Assembly: GCF_020360975.1 (NCBI RefSeq)
Contig: NW_025408678.1
Span: forward strand, 434,001 to 498,000
Length of the DNA stretch: 64,000 nucleotides
Direction of reading: 5' to 3'
Origin: Hirsutella rhossiliensis
Lineage: Eukaryota; Ascomycota; Sordariomycetes; Hypocreales; Ophiocordycipitaceae
Every line of letters begins with the position of its first letter. The first letter of the stretch is position 1. The notes below the pieces were generated by a model that did not search any database, was not told the DNA's origin, and saw only the letters and a list, made by a program, of their open reading frames with translations. A program made the position numbers and the translations under genes. This document shows positions 1 through 13,400 of this stretch, piece after piece.

Positions 1-6
1 GGAGTT

Positions 7-378
7 TAATAGGTAAGATCGCACCCCTATAGATATTAGCCCGTTAAAGGGATAAGACCCTTAGCACTCCCCTTTTAACTTACTTTTAAGTATACTTAAA
101 GGTATTATAAAGACCTCGATTATCTAATTAAGTATCTCCTTTAATTATAGTTAATTCGAATTTTTATTTTTCCTCTTTAAAGTAAAGACCGCTAGTTATA
201 CGACTTTAGTAGAGATAAAGAGGTATAAGGTAAAGAAATCTCTAAGACTTATATTTATAACCTAAGGCCCTTAGAGCTATATATAGGATAGATAATTAGA
301 TAATTATATAGTTAATTACTTTACTAATCCTTAGCTATATACTACGCGTGCTTTAAGTATATACCCTCGTCCCTATTA
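7..378 (+). repeat. LTR of Ty3/Gypsy family A (copy A1)
   Basis: This 372-bp unit recurs at 7130-7508 (+), 21228-21599 (-, 372 bp) and 38896-39267 (+, 372 bp). It begins TAATAGG or TAACGGG and ends CCTATTA, a 7-bp terminal inverted repeat that fits TG...CA ends after RIP has turned TG and CA into TA. In the other three places the unit is followed by the same leader and gag sequence. Here it is followed by unrelated DNA (from 379), so it is probably the 3' LTR of a copy lying left of the window, or a solo LTR. Near the start, a 9-bp inverted repeat (TTTAACGGG / CCCGTTAAA, about 28 nt apart in A2) could form a hairpin. Confidence 0.7.
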
Positions 379-972
379 AAATAGGTAGAAGGCTCGCTAG
401 CCGCGGCTCGCGTAAAGATACCTTTTAAAACGAAATTAATAATAGGAGAAAGTTAGCGATAAAAGAGAGTTAGCGATAGGAGATAAGAGATAAGAGAAGT
501 AAAAGGGAGATAAGAAAAGTAAAAGGAAGATAGGAAGAAGAGTAAGGTTAAGAAACGAGATAAGGTAAGCGATATAGAGTATTATTATAAGTAAAACCGA
601 GATAAAGTAAAAGGGAGGTAGGCTAGGCCGCTAAAGGGAGATTTTTCTTTATAAAATATAAAGGGCGTAGAAAGATAGTAGGGTTAAAGAGATATATAGG
701 TAGGTAATATATATCTAAGCGAGTAAAAAGATTAAAGGATTTATAGGTACTATAAGTTATAGATATAATTAAAATAAGGAGTATATTAAGGAAGTTTTAA
801 CTTAATTATCTTTATAAAAAAAAGAATAAAAAAAGAGACTATATTATTTAAGCCTTTAGTACTTAAGTTTAAGGATAATAAAATATATTATTATATTATA
901 TTATTTCGTTTATTACTTTATAAAAAGTTCTTAAGCGGACGTTAAGTATAAAGTAGTTAGGAAGAAATAGAC
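379..972. other. RIPped intergenic/unassigned DNA
   Basis: AT-rich, TpA-rich sequence with purine-rich tracts (for example 480-560). I see no coding frame, recognisable domain or repeat shared with the rest of the window. Confidence 0.5.
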
Positions 973-2200
973 TATAAGAGCGCTACTAAGAGGTATAAGC
1001 TAGTAAAGTACTTTAGTATATAGTACTAATATATTAATAGGGTATTAAAAGGGAATTATACTTACCTTACTTATATATTATAGACTACTTATTATTTTAA
1101 TAAAAGAGGAGAAATCCTTCTTCTTATAAGCTTTAGTCTTATAATAAAGAGAATATAATATATATAGTATAGTACCTCTAGCTATCTCTATAAGGAACGG
1201 TGTTTTCCTATTATAAATAAAGTAGCTATAATATACTCTCTTAATTATATAAGCTAATAAGTAGTATATTAATTATAGATAAAATCCTATTATATAAAGT
1301 AAGAATAGCTCGTTATTTTATATATTATTATATATTAAACGGGTTACTAGTTATCGTATAATTAGGAATTAAAGGAATAGACCTAGCTTAGAATACTAGC
1401 TAAGACCTCTTAAGACCTCTTAAAAATACTAGTATAACTAACCTCCTTTAAATACGAATATTAGTAGAACTAAGATACTTCTAGCTATACTTAAGGTATT
1501 ACGGAATTCCTTAGTCTTAGGGCTATATAGCAGCCTAAATCTAGTCCCTAAAGGTTCTTCCGTTTAGTTATAATTATCTATATAAGATAGTATGTCTACT
1601 AGTAGATAGAGAAAAGATTATTAACTTTAATACCTCTTCTATATACTGATATACTACTAATAAATTCTATAAAAAATCCTTCCTTATACTCCTTCTTTTA
1701 CTCTATTACGTAGTTTTATATAATGCTTTAATTTCCTAAGATTTCGCTTTTAATTATATACCTTAAGAATCTCTACTACCTAACTAATCGGACTATAATA
1801 TATATTCCTTTATAATTTCTAAAGCTTCCCTTTTTAGTTACTTAGTAAAGATAGCTACTTAAAAAAGACTATATAATGCTTTTATAGCGCGATATAGTAG
1901 TTAACTAATTAAGGACTCTTTATTATATATATTAAGTATTTACTTAAGAGATAAAGAATAAAAAGATATATCCTTAGAATAAACCCTTACTATAAATAGC
2001 GTTATAACTATATTAAAGATATCGCTACTTATAGGTATAAGATAACTATCTTATAAGGAAAAGCTTATAGCTTTATAAGCGCGTATTAAGGAGCTAAAGG
2101 AGATAAAACGCTTATAAGATTACGTTATATAATTAAAGGAGGAAATTACTAAACGCGCTAGTACTATTACTATCTATTTAAGGAAGCGTAGATAGTCTTA
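973..2200 (+). repeat. Family D 643-bp repeat (probable LTR), copy D1, interrupted by element C
   Basis: After removal of the C insertion (577 bp plus an 8-bp duplication), this unit is 643 bp, exactly the length of the copy at 4486-5128. Both start TATAAGAGCG and end in GTCTTA, consistent with TG...CA termini after RIP. The flanks tagac (968-972) and tagaa (2201-2205) match at four of five positions, so D1 may be a solo LTR with a decayed target duplication. It is heavily RIPped and has no coding content. Confidence 0.55.
1192..1768 (-). mobile_element. Short non-autonomous element C, copy C1 (577 bp)
   Basis: The insertion lies inside the D1 repeat. The D2 repeat at 4697-4704 gives the empty site. 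Flanks are atctctat (1184-1191) and atctctac (1769-1776), an 8-bp duplication with one transition; a 5-bp duplication (tctat/tctac) with three more element bases is also possible. The same sequence in the opposite orientation is inserted in A4 at 54696-55260, and a 3' part lies at 31035-31185. One end carries a potential hairpin (AGGAA ... TTCCT). There is no coding capacity and no clear long terminal inverted repeat, so the class is open: hAT-like if the duplication is 8 bp. Confidence 0.6.
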
Positions 2201-4485
2201 TAGAAGAAGTTATCGTATTAGTAGAGAAAGAAAACCTAGAAAATGTCTGCTGCTACTACTAGCGTAGGTATCTTCCCTCTATAATAAAGACTAGACGTCC
2301 CTATCTATAACTAAAGCAGCTGCCGTAGATAGAGCCTACTAGGGAGGAAAGTTCGGTTCGTTAAAAAAAGAAAGTTCCGTTTAGTATAAGGGACTCCGGC
2401 TAGGGTAGGGGACTTCGGCCGGGATAGGGGCAGGGGATAGGGGCAGGGGCCATGGTCTAGGCCAACGGCTAGAGAAAAAGAAAAAAAGTCGGTAAAATCT
2501 TTCCCTGTCTAGCGCTTATCTCGACGGGAAAAGTACGGCAGTACCGGCGTAGTTCGTTTAGCTCTGCCCTTTTCGTATCTTCTTCCTCTTCTCGAGAGAG
2601 AGAGAGAGAGAGGGAAAGGGAAATAGAAGCTTTACGCTCTAGAGACTAGTTTTAACGGTGTCTACGGTATACACCTAAAGACACACCTACGCTAACGGCA
2701 ATAGTAGTAGCTAGATACCGAAGGACGAGGGGGTCTAAGGGGAACGAAGGAAAAGAGAAAGCACTAGGTAGGGCAAGGCAAAGGTAAAGAGGGCTAAAAA
2801 GGTATATTAGTAAAAGAGGATATAAAAGAAGATATTAATGCTAATACTGTCTACTAGCTAAGGAGGAGAAGAGACCTCTTTTATAGACCGAATTTTCCCT
2901 CCTTCTTCCTTAGACGAATAGGGGCTAAGGGATCATCTAATTAAGAAGAGGGCTAGCTAGAGACTCTACTAAGGATCCTGCTAAGGACCCTACTAAAGAC
3001 CCTACTAAAGACTCTACTACGCGGGCTATATATATTCCTTAGGGTATAGATGCCCCCGTTAAATTACGTATAGGGCTAGTTTAGTGCCTATATAAGTTAC
3101 TTAAGGGCCCTTCTAACTATAGTATAAATAGGGCCTTATAGACGAATCTTTCTAGCTAGATTATATATTTTTATCCCTTCTTATACTGCCCCTACCTTAT
3201 AAGTACTAGAATAATAGTCCGTCGATAGTATCTATTTATATAAATACCCCCTTAATATTATATAGATAAATAGAAAATATATATTATTATTTAGACTTAA
3301 TTAAACTTACCCTTAAGGGATTTACCGGTAATCTATTAAATCCTATAACCCGCCGGACTTATACGCTACTACGAGCTCGATATTAATCTATAATAACTAT
3401 ATAGTAATAGGGCTCGATTTTCCTAAATTTAAAATATAACGAAAATGTAATTATAATATATATATTATCCTATTTTATAGTCCTTAAGCTATTATAGTCG
3501 CTTACTATTCCGCTACGAGCGTCCCGAGCTCTAATATACTACTACTATCTCCCGATTATTCTTAATAGCTAGAGAAGGTCGTTAGGCACGAGCTATTTAG
3601 TCTAGCGGAATCCTTACCTTCTTTACTAACCCGTCCTTTAGCTAATCTAGCGGCTGCGATATTACCGGAAGCTCTAGGGTTAGTTAGCGTCTATATTAGC
3701 CGGTATACTAATAACTATAGAGAAATTTTAACTTAGTGCGACGGAAAATCAACCCCCGCACCGATATCCTTACTTTACTTCTATATTATATAATCGTAAA
3801 AATATCGGGTAGTAGTAGCCTAGCGCTTAATACCTAGCCTAATTAAAAATAACGTAATACTAACGTTAAGTAGTGTTTTAAATAAATATCTTTAAGCCTA
3901 TAAGTTACCTATAAATACCGCTTTTCTATTTTATACTTACGCTAGCTTTAGGCCCTCTACGTCTCTAATCTTTCTATAATAAGTTCTATAGCTATAAAAG
4001 ATAAATAGGTCTATTAAGAAGATCTTAATAATAATAAACGAATAATCGTAAAGAGGTTATATTATTAGGTAAATATAAACCTAGCTATATAATAAAAGTA
4101 GTTAGAAAGAGTTTTAGGGGTAGAGCAATATTTAGAACTAAGTAATCTAGCTAAAACGCACTTACTAAAGGTTTAACTATCCTACCCTTATTAAGAGAGG
4201 CGCTAAACTAATGCTTATAGAATATTAAAAATACTATAATATTTAGAATATAGACTAAATATAAACTTTAGGAGATAGGAGAACTTATTCCTATTTACGA
4301 AAGTAAGGGGTATAGTATAAAAAATAACTTAAGTTCCTACCTACTAAAATATAGGAAGAAAATATATCTCCCTAAGTAAGTAAGTATATAAGTTATAGAA
4401 GGGTATATATTATATACCCTTTAAGTAGTTTATAAATAACTAAAATATCTATAATAGATTTTAGAATCCTATAACTCTTAGCTAT
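2201..4485. other. Unassigned RIPped DNA with a less mutated pocket
   Basis: I recognise no gene in this 2.3-kb stretch. Positions about 2237-2760 keep more CpA/TpG and CpG than the surroundings and include a (GA)n run at 2594-2613 and G-rich tracts around 2400-2450. The rest (2760-4485) is strongly RIPped. A segment at 2275-2310 resembles, in reverse orientation, the polypurine area of family A at 15085-15123. Confidence 0.45.
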
Positions 4486-5128
4486 TATAAGAGCGCTACT
4501 AAGAGGTATAGGCTAATAAAGTACTCGGGTATATAGTACTAATATATTAGTAAGGTATTAGTAGGGAATCGTACTTACCCCGCTTATATATTATAGACTA
4601 CTTACTATTTTAATAAAAGAGGAGAAATCCCTTTTCTTATAAGTTTTAGTCTTATAATAAGGAGAATATAATATATATAGCGTAGTACCTCTAGCTATCT
4701 CTATTACCTAACTAATCGTACTATAATATATATTCCCTTATAATTTCTAAAGCTTCCCTTTTTAGTTACTTAGTAGAGATAGCTACTTAAAGAAGACTAT
4801 ATAATACTCTTATAGCGCGATATAGTAGTTAACTAATCGAGGCCTCTTTATTATATATATCGAGTATTTACTTAAGAGATAAAGAATAAGAAGATATATC
4901 CTTAGAATAGACCCTTATTATAGATAGCGTTATAACTATATCGAAGATATCGCTACCTATAGGTATAAGATAACCGTCTTATAAGGAAAAGCTTATAGCT
5001 CTATAAGTATAGGTTAAGGAGCTAGAGGAGATAAACCGCTTATAAGATCGAGTTATATAATTAAAAGAGGAAATTACTAAACGCGCTAGTACTATTACTA
5101 TCTATTTAAGGAAGTATTAATAGTCTTA
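4486..5128 (+). repeat. Family D 643-bp repeat (probable 5' LTR), copy D2
   Basis: Same length and sequence family as 973-2200, but without the C insertion, so it supplies the empty target site. It is followed directly by gag-like coding sequence on the same strand, which supports its reading as the 5' LTR of element D. Confidence 0.55.
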
Positions 5129-7129
5129 CTCCCTTAAATCGGATAGTAGTCGCGCGGGTAAGGTTAAGATTAAAAATATCGCTTAATTATCTTAACCTAC
5201 TAATATATAGAAGCGTTTAGACTAGACTTATAATCTAAAGAACGCTTTTAAGGTAGCGCTTAGACGTTTTCGTTATAATAAAATAAAGATCCTTTATATA
5301 GTAGATTATATATATAGCGACTATAAAGTAAGATAGCGCCTATAATTTAAAGAATAAACGCCGATCGACTAAACTAAATATAGTATAGATTAAGTATACT
5401 TTAAAGAATAAATAGTTATCTTAATTAAGGATACTATAAATAAGGAGATACTATTAGCGATATAATTAAAGGAGGCTCGCTATCGAGAAGGCTAGTCCCC
5501 CTTAAAGTTTAGCTTATACCTTAACTCCTTAAAGAGGTATTTTAAACGCTTATTAAAAAAGGTATATACTCTTACGTTTTTCGCTAAGTTAGAGCTATAA
5601 CTTTAAAACTAAATTAACCTCTACTTAATACCTATTTATACTTATTTATAGGAAGAGCTTATATAAGTCGCTTAATAATATTAGGATACTACTATTAATA
5701 AGAAGCGATATATTAATACTACTTTTACCCTTAGAGGAACTAAGAATAAAAATAATACTATACCTTAAGGTAGTATATATCGGGGAAGGAATTAAAGAGG
5801 CTAATAAGCTAGGCTAAATCGTTAAGGAAATACTACTAATTCGACTAATAACTAGTAAGCTAGTAATACTCTTACTAGGGGCTAAACTAAAAGACGTTAT
5901 TAAGGAAGAGGATCTTTTACTTAATCGGGAATTATATATTTCTAATATAATAAGCTAGGATACCTATTTATAGAATATACTAATTCTTTAAAGGTAGAAA
6001 CCTTAGTAAAGACTCTTAGACTTAATACCGTAAAATAAGGAAAAGGTAAGATATTAAGGTAAACGCCTCTCCCTTAATAAACTTAATACTTATAGGATAG
6101 TTACTTAAAACTCTTATAACGATATTAGGGCGAAACCTTACTAAAGTCCCTATATACTTAGATACTTATAGTACTATTAACCTTATAAATATATACTTTA
6201 CCTAATAATAGGGATTACTATAAGTAGCGCTATTATACCCTACGTTATTAGGGCTTAATAATAATAAGGTAAGGGAGTATAAAGTATAGTTAGTACCGCT
6301 ATAAATAATAAATATAAGAGGTACTAAAAAGATAATTACTTATTTCTATATTAGTATTAATAAGTTAACGTTAAACGATTAAGTACTAATCCTTTTATTA
6401 GTTACTACCTTAAAAGATAAATATATCTATATTATCTTATAGAAATAATAGTAGTAGTTTAAGTATTAACTAAGTAGTAAAACTATATAGAACCCTTATA
6501 GATTCCTTTAAGAATATAGAAATAAACTAAGGGTATATATAATAGTACTTAATCCTAAGCTAATCCTACTATTAAATAAAGATAAAGATAAAGGGATTTT
6601 ATAGGAAGAATAAGCTAAAATCCTACTAACCTTTTACTAGTTTAAAGATACTTTCTTAGCTAATAAATCCGACTTACTACTAGCTAAAAAAGGAATAGAT
6701 TACTTAATTAATTTAATCTTTAATATAAAACCCCTTTATAGACCGATTTACCTTTATTATAAAAGGAACTCTAAGTATTACGCGATTAGATCTAAGGCGC
6801 GATATAAAGGAAAATAATCTAAGAGTTAAAGAGTCTAGCTAGGGCGCTTATCCTTTTTATTTTAAAAGAAGATAGCACCTTATAGCTATATATAAACTAC
6901 TAAGGACTTAACTAAGTTATATAAAAGAATTAATACCTTTTACCCCTTATTTTAGAGATTATTAACCGCTATTAAGGAGCTAAGTATTTTTCTAAGATTA
7001 ATATATAGAATATATATTAATATATTTAAATTTATAAAGGAGATAAATAAAAGACTGCTTTCTAAACGTAGTATAGATATTTCGAATACTTAGTAATACC
7101 CTTTAGACTTACTAATATACTAGCTACTT
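5129..7129 (+). pseudogene. Element D gag-protease-RT remnant (Ty3/Gypsy), truncated
   Basis: Degenerate retrotransposon polyprotein. A gag-like frame runs to a retroviral zinc knuckle at about 5950-5990, where the Cys and His codons have become Tyr (CX2CX4HX4C pattern with TGT, TGC and CAC turned to TAT, TAT and TAC). A protease active-site region (LDTxSTINLI-like) lies near 6150-6185. The N-terminal half of reverse transcriptase lies at about 6870-7125, recognisable from the VDYRGLN-like, LPLI-like and [16 protein letters not shown] blocks. In-frame stops are TAA/TAG where Gln would be expected. The frame is cut at 7130 by family A copy A2, and I found no continuation of the RT elsewhere in the window. 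Non-functional. Confidence 0.7.
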
Positions 7130-7759
7130 TAACGGGTAAGATCGCACCCCTATAGACATTAGCCCGTTAAAGGGATAAGACCCTTAGCGCCCCCCCCCCC
7201 TTTCTTACCTACTTTAAAGTATACTTAAAGGCTTTATAAAGACCTTAATTATCTAATCGGGCATCTTCCTTAATTATAGTTAATTTAAAATTTTTATTTT
7301 TCCCCTTTAAAGTAAAGGCCGCTAGTTACGCGACTCTAGTAAAGATAAAGAGGCATAGAGTAAAGAAATCTCTAAGACTTATATCTATAACCTAAGGCCC
7401 TTAGAGCTATATATAGGACTAATAATTAGATAATTATATAGTTAATTGCTCTGCTAATCCTTAGCTACGTACTACGCGTGCTTTAGGTATATGCCCTCGT
7501 CCCTATTAAAACTAGTCTCTAGGGCGTAAACTCGTTATTCCGTTCTATTTATATAGCGATAAGTAGCTTTACGAAGCTAAGAATACCTAGAGGACGACGG
7601 TACTATTTAGAAAAAATAAAATCTAGGGATTTAATAATTAAAGTAGCAACTACCTTAATAGCTAGAGTTAGGGACCTAATAAGGCGATAGACTTACTAGG
7701 AAATAAATAATTAGATAATGCCTTCGCTAGTAGTAAAGGAAAAGTAATAAGCTAATACT

Positions 7760-10380
7760 AAAAAACCCTAAGCTCCTATTATCGGCCTTATAACCCCTAA
7801 TACTAGCGACTCGGTTAAGAAACTACGATCCTTATATAATACTTTAAAAGATATAAATAACGACGATAGTATAATCTAGACCGTTCTAGAACCCTACTAA
7901 GACCTCTTACTTATATACGCACTAATAATACTAATATAAGTACTAATGAGGGATACCCTAATAACCTTAACCTTAGCTCTCCTCTACGCGGTAGCTTATA
8001 GAGAACGCCTACCTCCCGCTAATAGATAAGAAAGTAAGCAATAAGATAGTTATAATAAGATATCCTCTAACTCCGAAAACTCTAACTTTAAATTTCGTAA
8101 CCTTATAATCTATAGGTATACTATATCTAAAAACGCTAGCTATTAAGAGGGATTATCTAATCCTACTACTAGCGATATAAAGAAAATTAAGGTAGATATT
8201 AATAAGATTACTAATAGACTTAGAGATATACTTACTAGAAGCTAAGATAACCTTATAGGAAGACTCCGCTAACTATAACTCCTACCTATTAGTAAATTTA
8301 ATGGTAAAAACATAACTAAATTCCTTAAGAAGTTCGAATAGGAGATACGTATTAATTATATCTACGACGAGGATAAAATAGACTAGCTCGAAGTCTATAT
8401 CTCTTCTATATAAGCCCCTACTATTAAAATTCTTATAGATAGACTTACCTAAGAAGAAGCAAAGAAAAGACTCCTCTAATACTACTATATATATAATATT
8501 AAATAACTAGAAACTGCTAACGACCGCTTAAACTATTATAATACTAAAAAGCCTAAGACTATTATAGAAGTTATAGAATAGCTTAGTCTCTACTTATACC
8601 TATAGCGTAAGGTATAACCTAACGGCTAGGAAGAATCTATAGTCTAGTTATACTTTATCTACTATATAATACCGAAGGAGCTTATTATTAACGTTATAGA
8701 GAGAAATAGGAAGATATCTAAAGTTATCTCGAAACTCCTATATAAAAGCCTTATCTATATAATTAATAACTACTTAGCACCTCGCTAGGACGTTAAGCGA
8801 TAAGATATAGTATCTAAAGTCTATAATTAGAAGCTTAAGAACCTAAAGAAAGACTAGCTCTTTAGGGAAATTAACGAAGTAATAGAGGAAGCCGAATCTA
8901 ACGAGGGCAAAGAAAAACTTCCTAAAGAGTTAAAGAAAATAGATAAGAAACCTAAATAGCCCGTAAAGGAGATCTTAGACTTAATAAAAGCCTTTAAAGA
9001 TATAAAGATTAACCTTACTCGCTAGTAAGAGTAGATATTTAACTAGCTTAATAGGGAATAAAAACGCGTTAGTAGTAAAGGCTACTCTTTAAGTCATAGA
9101 TAAGGAGGTAGCGTAAATACTATCGGATTTTACTACCTATCTAATTAATATATATAGTTTTAGGTTAATGTTTTTAACCGGCCTAAGAGATACTTCTATT
9201 ATAGTAAAGAAGGATACTACCTTAATAAGTATAAGGTATACTCTTAGAACTATAAGATCGGATTTATAATATACGAAGTAGTAAATAGGACTCTTTACCT
9301 TAGAAGAAAAGATAATAGAAGTATAATTCCCTTAGTATTTACTAATAGGTTTTCTTAAATAGGTATATATATTTAAAGGCTTATTATATACTAAGTAGAT
9401 ATATAGCTAGACTCCTTTATATTACTACTTATAAAATAAGTTAAAGCTATAGTTATACTATCTTACCCGAATTAAGCTACTAGTAAAAGAGAATCCGGTT
9501 TCCTAGACTAGTTCTAGAGATATAGAAGCCCGTATAAGTAGAAGCTAAGGAATCTAAAAGCAAGCGATATAAGAAAAGAAGTAAGAAGGATATCGGTTAT
9601 TATAATTACGGATAATATATAATAAAGCGATATATATAATTAGATAATCTATATAACTATAATAGGGATTAATACCTATAAGGGGAAAAAATAAAGAGTC
9701 GAAGAGGACGTAGAGGAAATTAAGATAATAAGAATAGTAAAAACTAGCCTAAAGATTATCCCTATATACTATAGATATAAAGTAGATTTAGATAAGAAGT
9801 TTAATAGACTTATAGATAAAATCGTTAGAGAAATTATATATAAAAGAATCCCGATCCCTTTAAATTACCTAATCGACTTTATTCCCTAACTAAGCGAGAG
9901 ACTTAGTATAAGATACGTAGATATAGCCTAAGGTATAGGAAATACTAAATTCTAGACCCTATAGAAAGCAAAGAGTAATATAAGACCTTATAGAGCTACG
10001 ATAACGGTTATAAAAGCAGCCGAAGATAATATAAAGAGTAGTTTACTCCTCCTTGAATATCTATAAGGAAAACTCATAGTAGCTTAAGTATAGGTCGAAG
10101 AATAAAACGAAGAATACTAGGTCGAACTAATTAAGCTTACTTACCTTACTTATAAAGAATCGGATTATAAGTGCCTTAAAGTCTAATAAGCACTAAAGGA
10201 AGTTAGGTTTATAACTAATATAATTAGCGTAACGTAACTAGCCTAAGGACTATCTAATTAATAAACTTTAAAGGCAATAAGACTAGAGAAAGACGAATTT
10301 ATTATATAGGAAGTAGCACTCTCGATAAGATACTAAGAGATAACTTTAAAGGACCTTATAGCGATTCCTATAATATATAT
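7760..10380 (+). pseudogene. Family A gag-like region (RIPped)
   Basis: This is the region between the LTR leader and protease, present in A2, A3 (inverted) and A4. A Tyr/Asn-rich segment around 9596-9640 may be what remains of a zinc knuckle (GYYNYG where CYNCG would be expected), but the fit to CX2CX4HX4C is incomplete. Position between LTR and protease is the main argument for gag. No intact frame longer than a few tens of codons remains. Confidence 0.45.
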
Positions 10381-10439
10381 AAATATAGTCCTTATGCCTT
10401 TCCGCTCGCCTAAGTATATATAAGACCTACCCTATATTT

Positions 10440-13400
10440 AAGTATAGCTTAGTAGCTAGAAAGCTAAAGTTCTAAGCGCCTTAATCGATACTAGGTCTAA
10501 AAGAAACCTTATTACTAAAAGATATATAAACGTATATAGGCTTAAAATCCTACTAATAAGAGTATTAATAACGGCGTATACTAGGTCCCTTATAGATATA
10601 GTTAGGGAGGTAGAGACTAATCTCTATCTAGGCATAGCCTAGATACTAATCCGTCTTTATATTACGCTAGATAGAGTCTTAGTCCCCTTTATCCTAGGCA
10701 TGCTATTTATTAGAGCTATATATATATTATTTAATTATTCCTTAAGGAACGGCGATATATAGGTTAAATATTAGATCGGCACTATCTAGGTAGTTACGCT
10801 AGCGGTAGGAGCTATTAGATAGGAGCTTCCGGACAAGGTTAATATAGTAAAATCCTTTTAGACTACGACCTTAATAGTTAATAAAGACGTATACGAAAGA
10901 CTAAAGCTTAAGGAGACTATATAGGAAACAGCCACCTAGCTCCTAAGAAATTTTTTTAGGCTTCGGTAATAGAAGTTAAAGAAGATAACCTAGGAGCTAC
11001 TTAATAATTACGGAGAGAACCCCTTATAGATACCCTAATAGCCGAGATTCTCTTACTAGGAGGTAAGATCCTTAGTTATAAAGGGGGCGCTAACTAAGTC
11101 CCTAACCTAGCCTACGCTAGCGTAAACGAGCCCTTAATAGTATTAGTATAATAGTAATTAATTATAGATAAAGGAGATAAGGCGATTCTAGCTATTAGAT
11201 CTAAGATAGTAGAAGAGATTATTAAAGTTATAGTTATAGAGGCTATAGGAGAATTTAAGAAAAATATTATTAGAGCTAGAAAGAAGTTTAGAAAGATCTA
11301 GAAGGTTAAAGTTAAGATAGGAGAAACGACCTATTAGATTATATAATCTAAGAGTTAATACTCTCTTTAAAAGAAAAGTAGATAAGATTAACCCTATTAA
11401 CGATGCTTTATTAAACGGCTTAACGCTAGAAGGGGACCCTAACTAAAAGAAGACTAAATAGAATACTATTAAAGATAAGATATAGCCTAGACCTTACCCG
11501 GAATACTTAATAGGAAAATTCTTAAGTATATAGAAAGGAAAGCTGCTAATATAAGAAAGACTTAAAGTAATTTACGAATAATTTAAGGGCTTTCTTATAA
11601 AAGTAGAAATCCGGATCTTCGATAGTATTTTATTTAATAAGGAAGTAGCATTATCCTAGGACTTTATAGAAAGAGGTAAAGTCGACCTAGCTATAGCCCC
11701 CTTATAGGTTATTAGGATAATAGAATATAAAGCGTGGTAAGTAGCCTTAATCCCGATCCTAAAAGCGATAGAGTAGAAAGTTATCGATATCCTTAAAATT
11801 AAACTAAAAATAGGAGTCCTTAAAGAAGGGCACGGGCCTTATAAGAACCCTTTTTTTCTAGTAGTAAAGAAAGATAGAGGACTACGCCTAATTAATTCCG
11901 CTATACGTATAAATGCCGTTATAATAAGAGATATAAACCTACCGCCGAATATAGATAAGTTTAGCGACTACTTCTCGATATATAAGATTCTTTCCCTCCT
12001 AGACCTTTTTTTAGGCTATAATTAGATCCCTCTTAATATTAGAAGCCGTAACTTAACGATATTCGCGATACTTATTAGCCTCTTATATATATATATACTC
12101 CTTTAAAGGGCTACGAACTTAGTCGGCTAATTTATAAGGATAATATAAAGAATCCTATAAGACCTTATACCGAATATCTATAGGAATTTCCTTGATAATA
12201 TAGGTATTAAGGGGCCTAATATAACGTATAATAATAAAGAGGTAGCGCTAGGAGTAAGGAGATTTATCTTTAAATACCTTATTAACCTCGATAAAGTCTT
12301 AGTTAACGTCGAACTCTTTAGTTATACGATTATAGGGGCTAAATCGAAATTCTACTAGTAAGCAACTAAAGTTATCGGTTATATCTATAAAATAAATAGA
12401 AGGTGCCCTATAGAAGCTAAAGTTATTAAAATTAAGGAATAGATAAGATGCCTTAATATAACGTATATTAAAGCTTTCCTTAGTATCGTAGGATACTATT
12501 AAATCTAGATTAAATAGTTCGCTATCTTAGTAAAACCCCTTATAGACCTACTAAAGAAAGAAGTCTATTAAGAATAGGGAGATAAATAAGTAAAAGCGAT
12601 AGCTACCCTTAAGGAAGCTATTATTAATCTAGTCTTTCTAGTATCCCTTAACGTTAGCCTAGGAAAAGGAGATATTATTCTAATATATAATGCTAGTCTA
12701 CTTAGCTAGGGGGCAGTCTTAATATAAATCGTCGACGGAAAGAGGCGCCCTATAAGGTTTAAAAGTAAAACGTAGTTACTAGTAAAAGCTAAATATAATG
12801 CGATAAAGAGGGAGTATAAGGCTATATTAAGTGCGCTTAGGAGACTAAGAATGTACCTATATAGCGTATATTTTATCCTAGAAACTAACGTATAGGTCCT
12901 AGTCGATTAACTAAAAGGTGCCCTTAAAGACGTCCTTAGAGCTATAGTAACTCGCTAGATAAGCTATATTTTCCTCTTTAACTTTACTATACGATACGTT
13001 AAAGGTAAGAAGAATAGCATAGCCGACGGACTCTTAAGAAAGCCTAAAGGACCTTCTAACGTATTAGATAAGGAAATAGAAAGCGATATCGAAGAATTTA
13101 TAGACTTCTACTTAAACGTAGTATAAGGGACTAAGCTATAAGGGGACTACTTAAAGGAATCGAGGATAATTACGGACTTCCTTTAAACGTTAAAACGGCT
13201 AGAGGGCCTTTCTAAATAAGACTATAAGAAGCTATATCTAAAGAGTCTAAATTTCTACGTTAAAGATTAAAAGCTTTAGCGACTCCCTAGGAAGGAAGAA
13301 AAGGGACCTATACTAGTTATAAACGACCTAAAAGAACGGAAAAGGATTATTATAAAGTACTACGCGTAAATAGGATATAAAGGACGATAAGTTATATATA

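Noticed and set aside
1192..1768. Element C as a solo LTR
   Set aside because: Its ends are not TG...CA, even allowing RIP to TA...TA, and no matching internal element is seen in the window.
7190..7200. Homopolymer runs (C11 here, G13 at 22081-22093) as functional motifs
   Set aside because: Better explained as slippage or sequencing-prone homopolymers; other LTR-A copies lack the C run.
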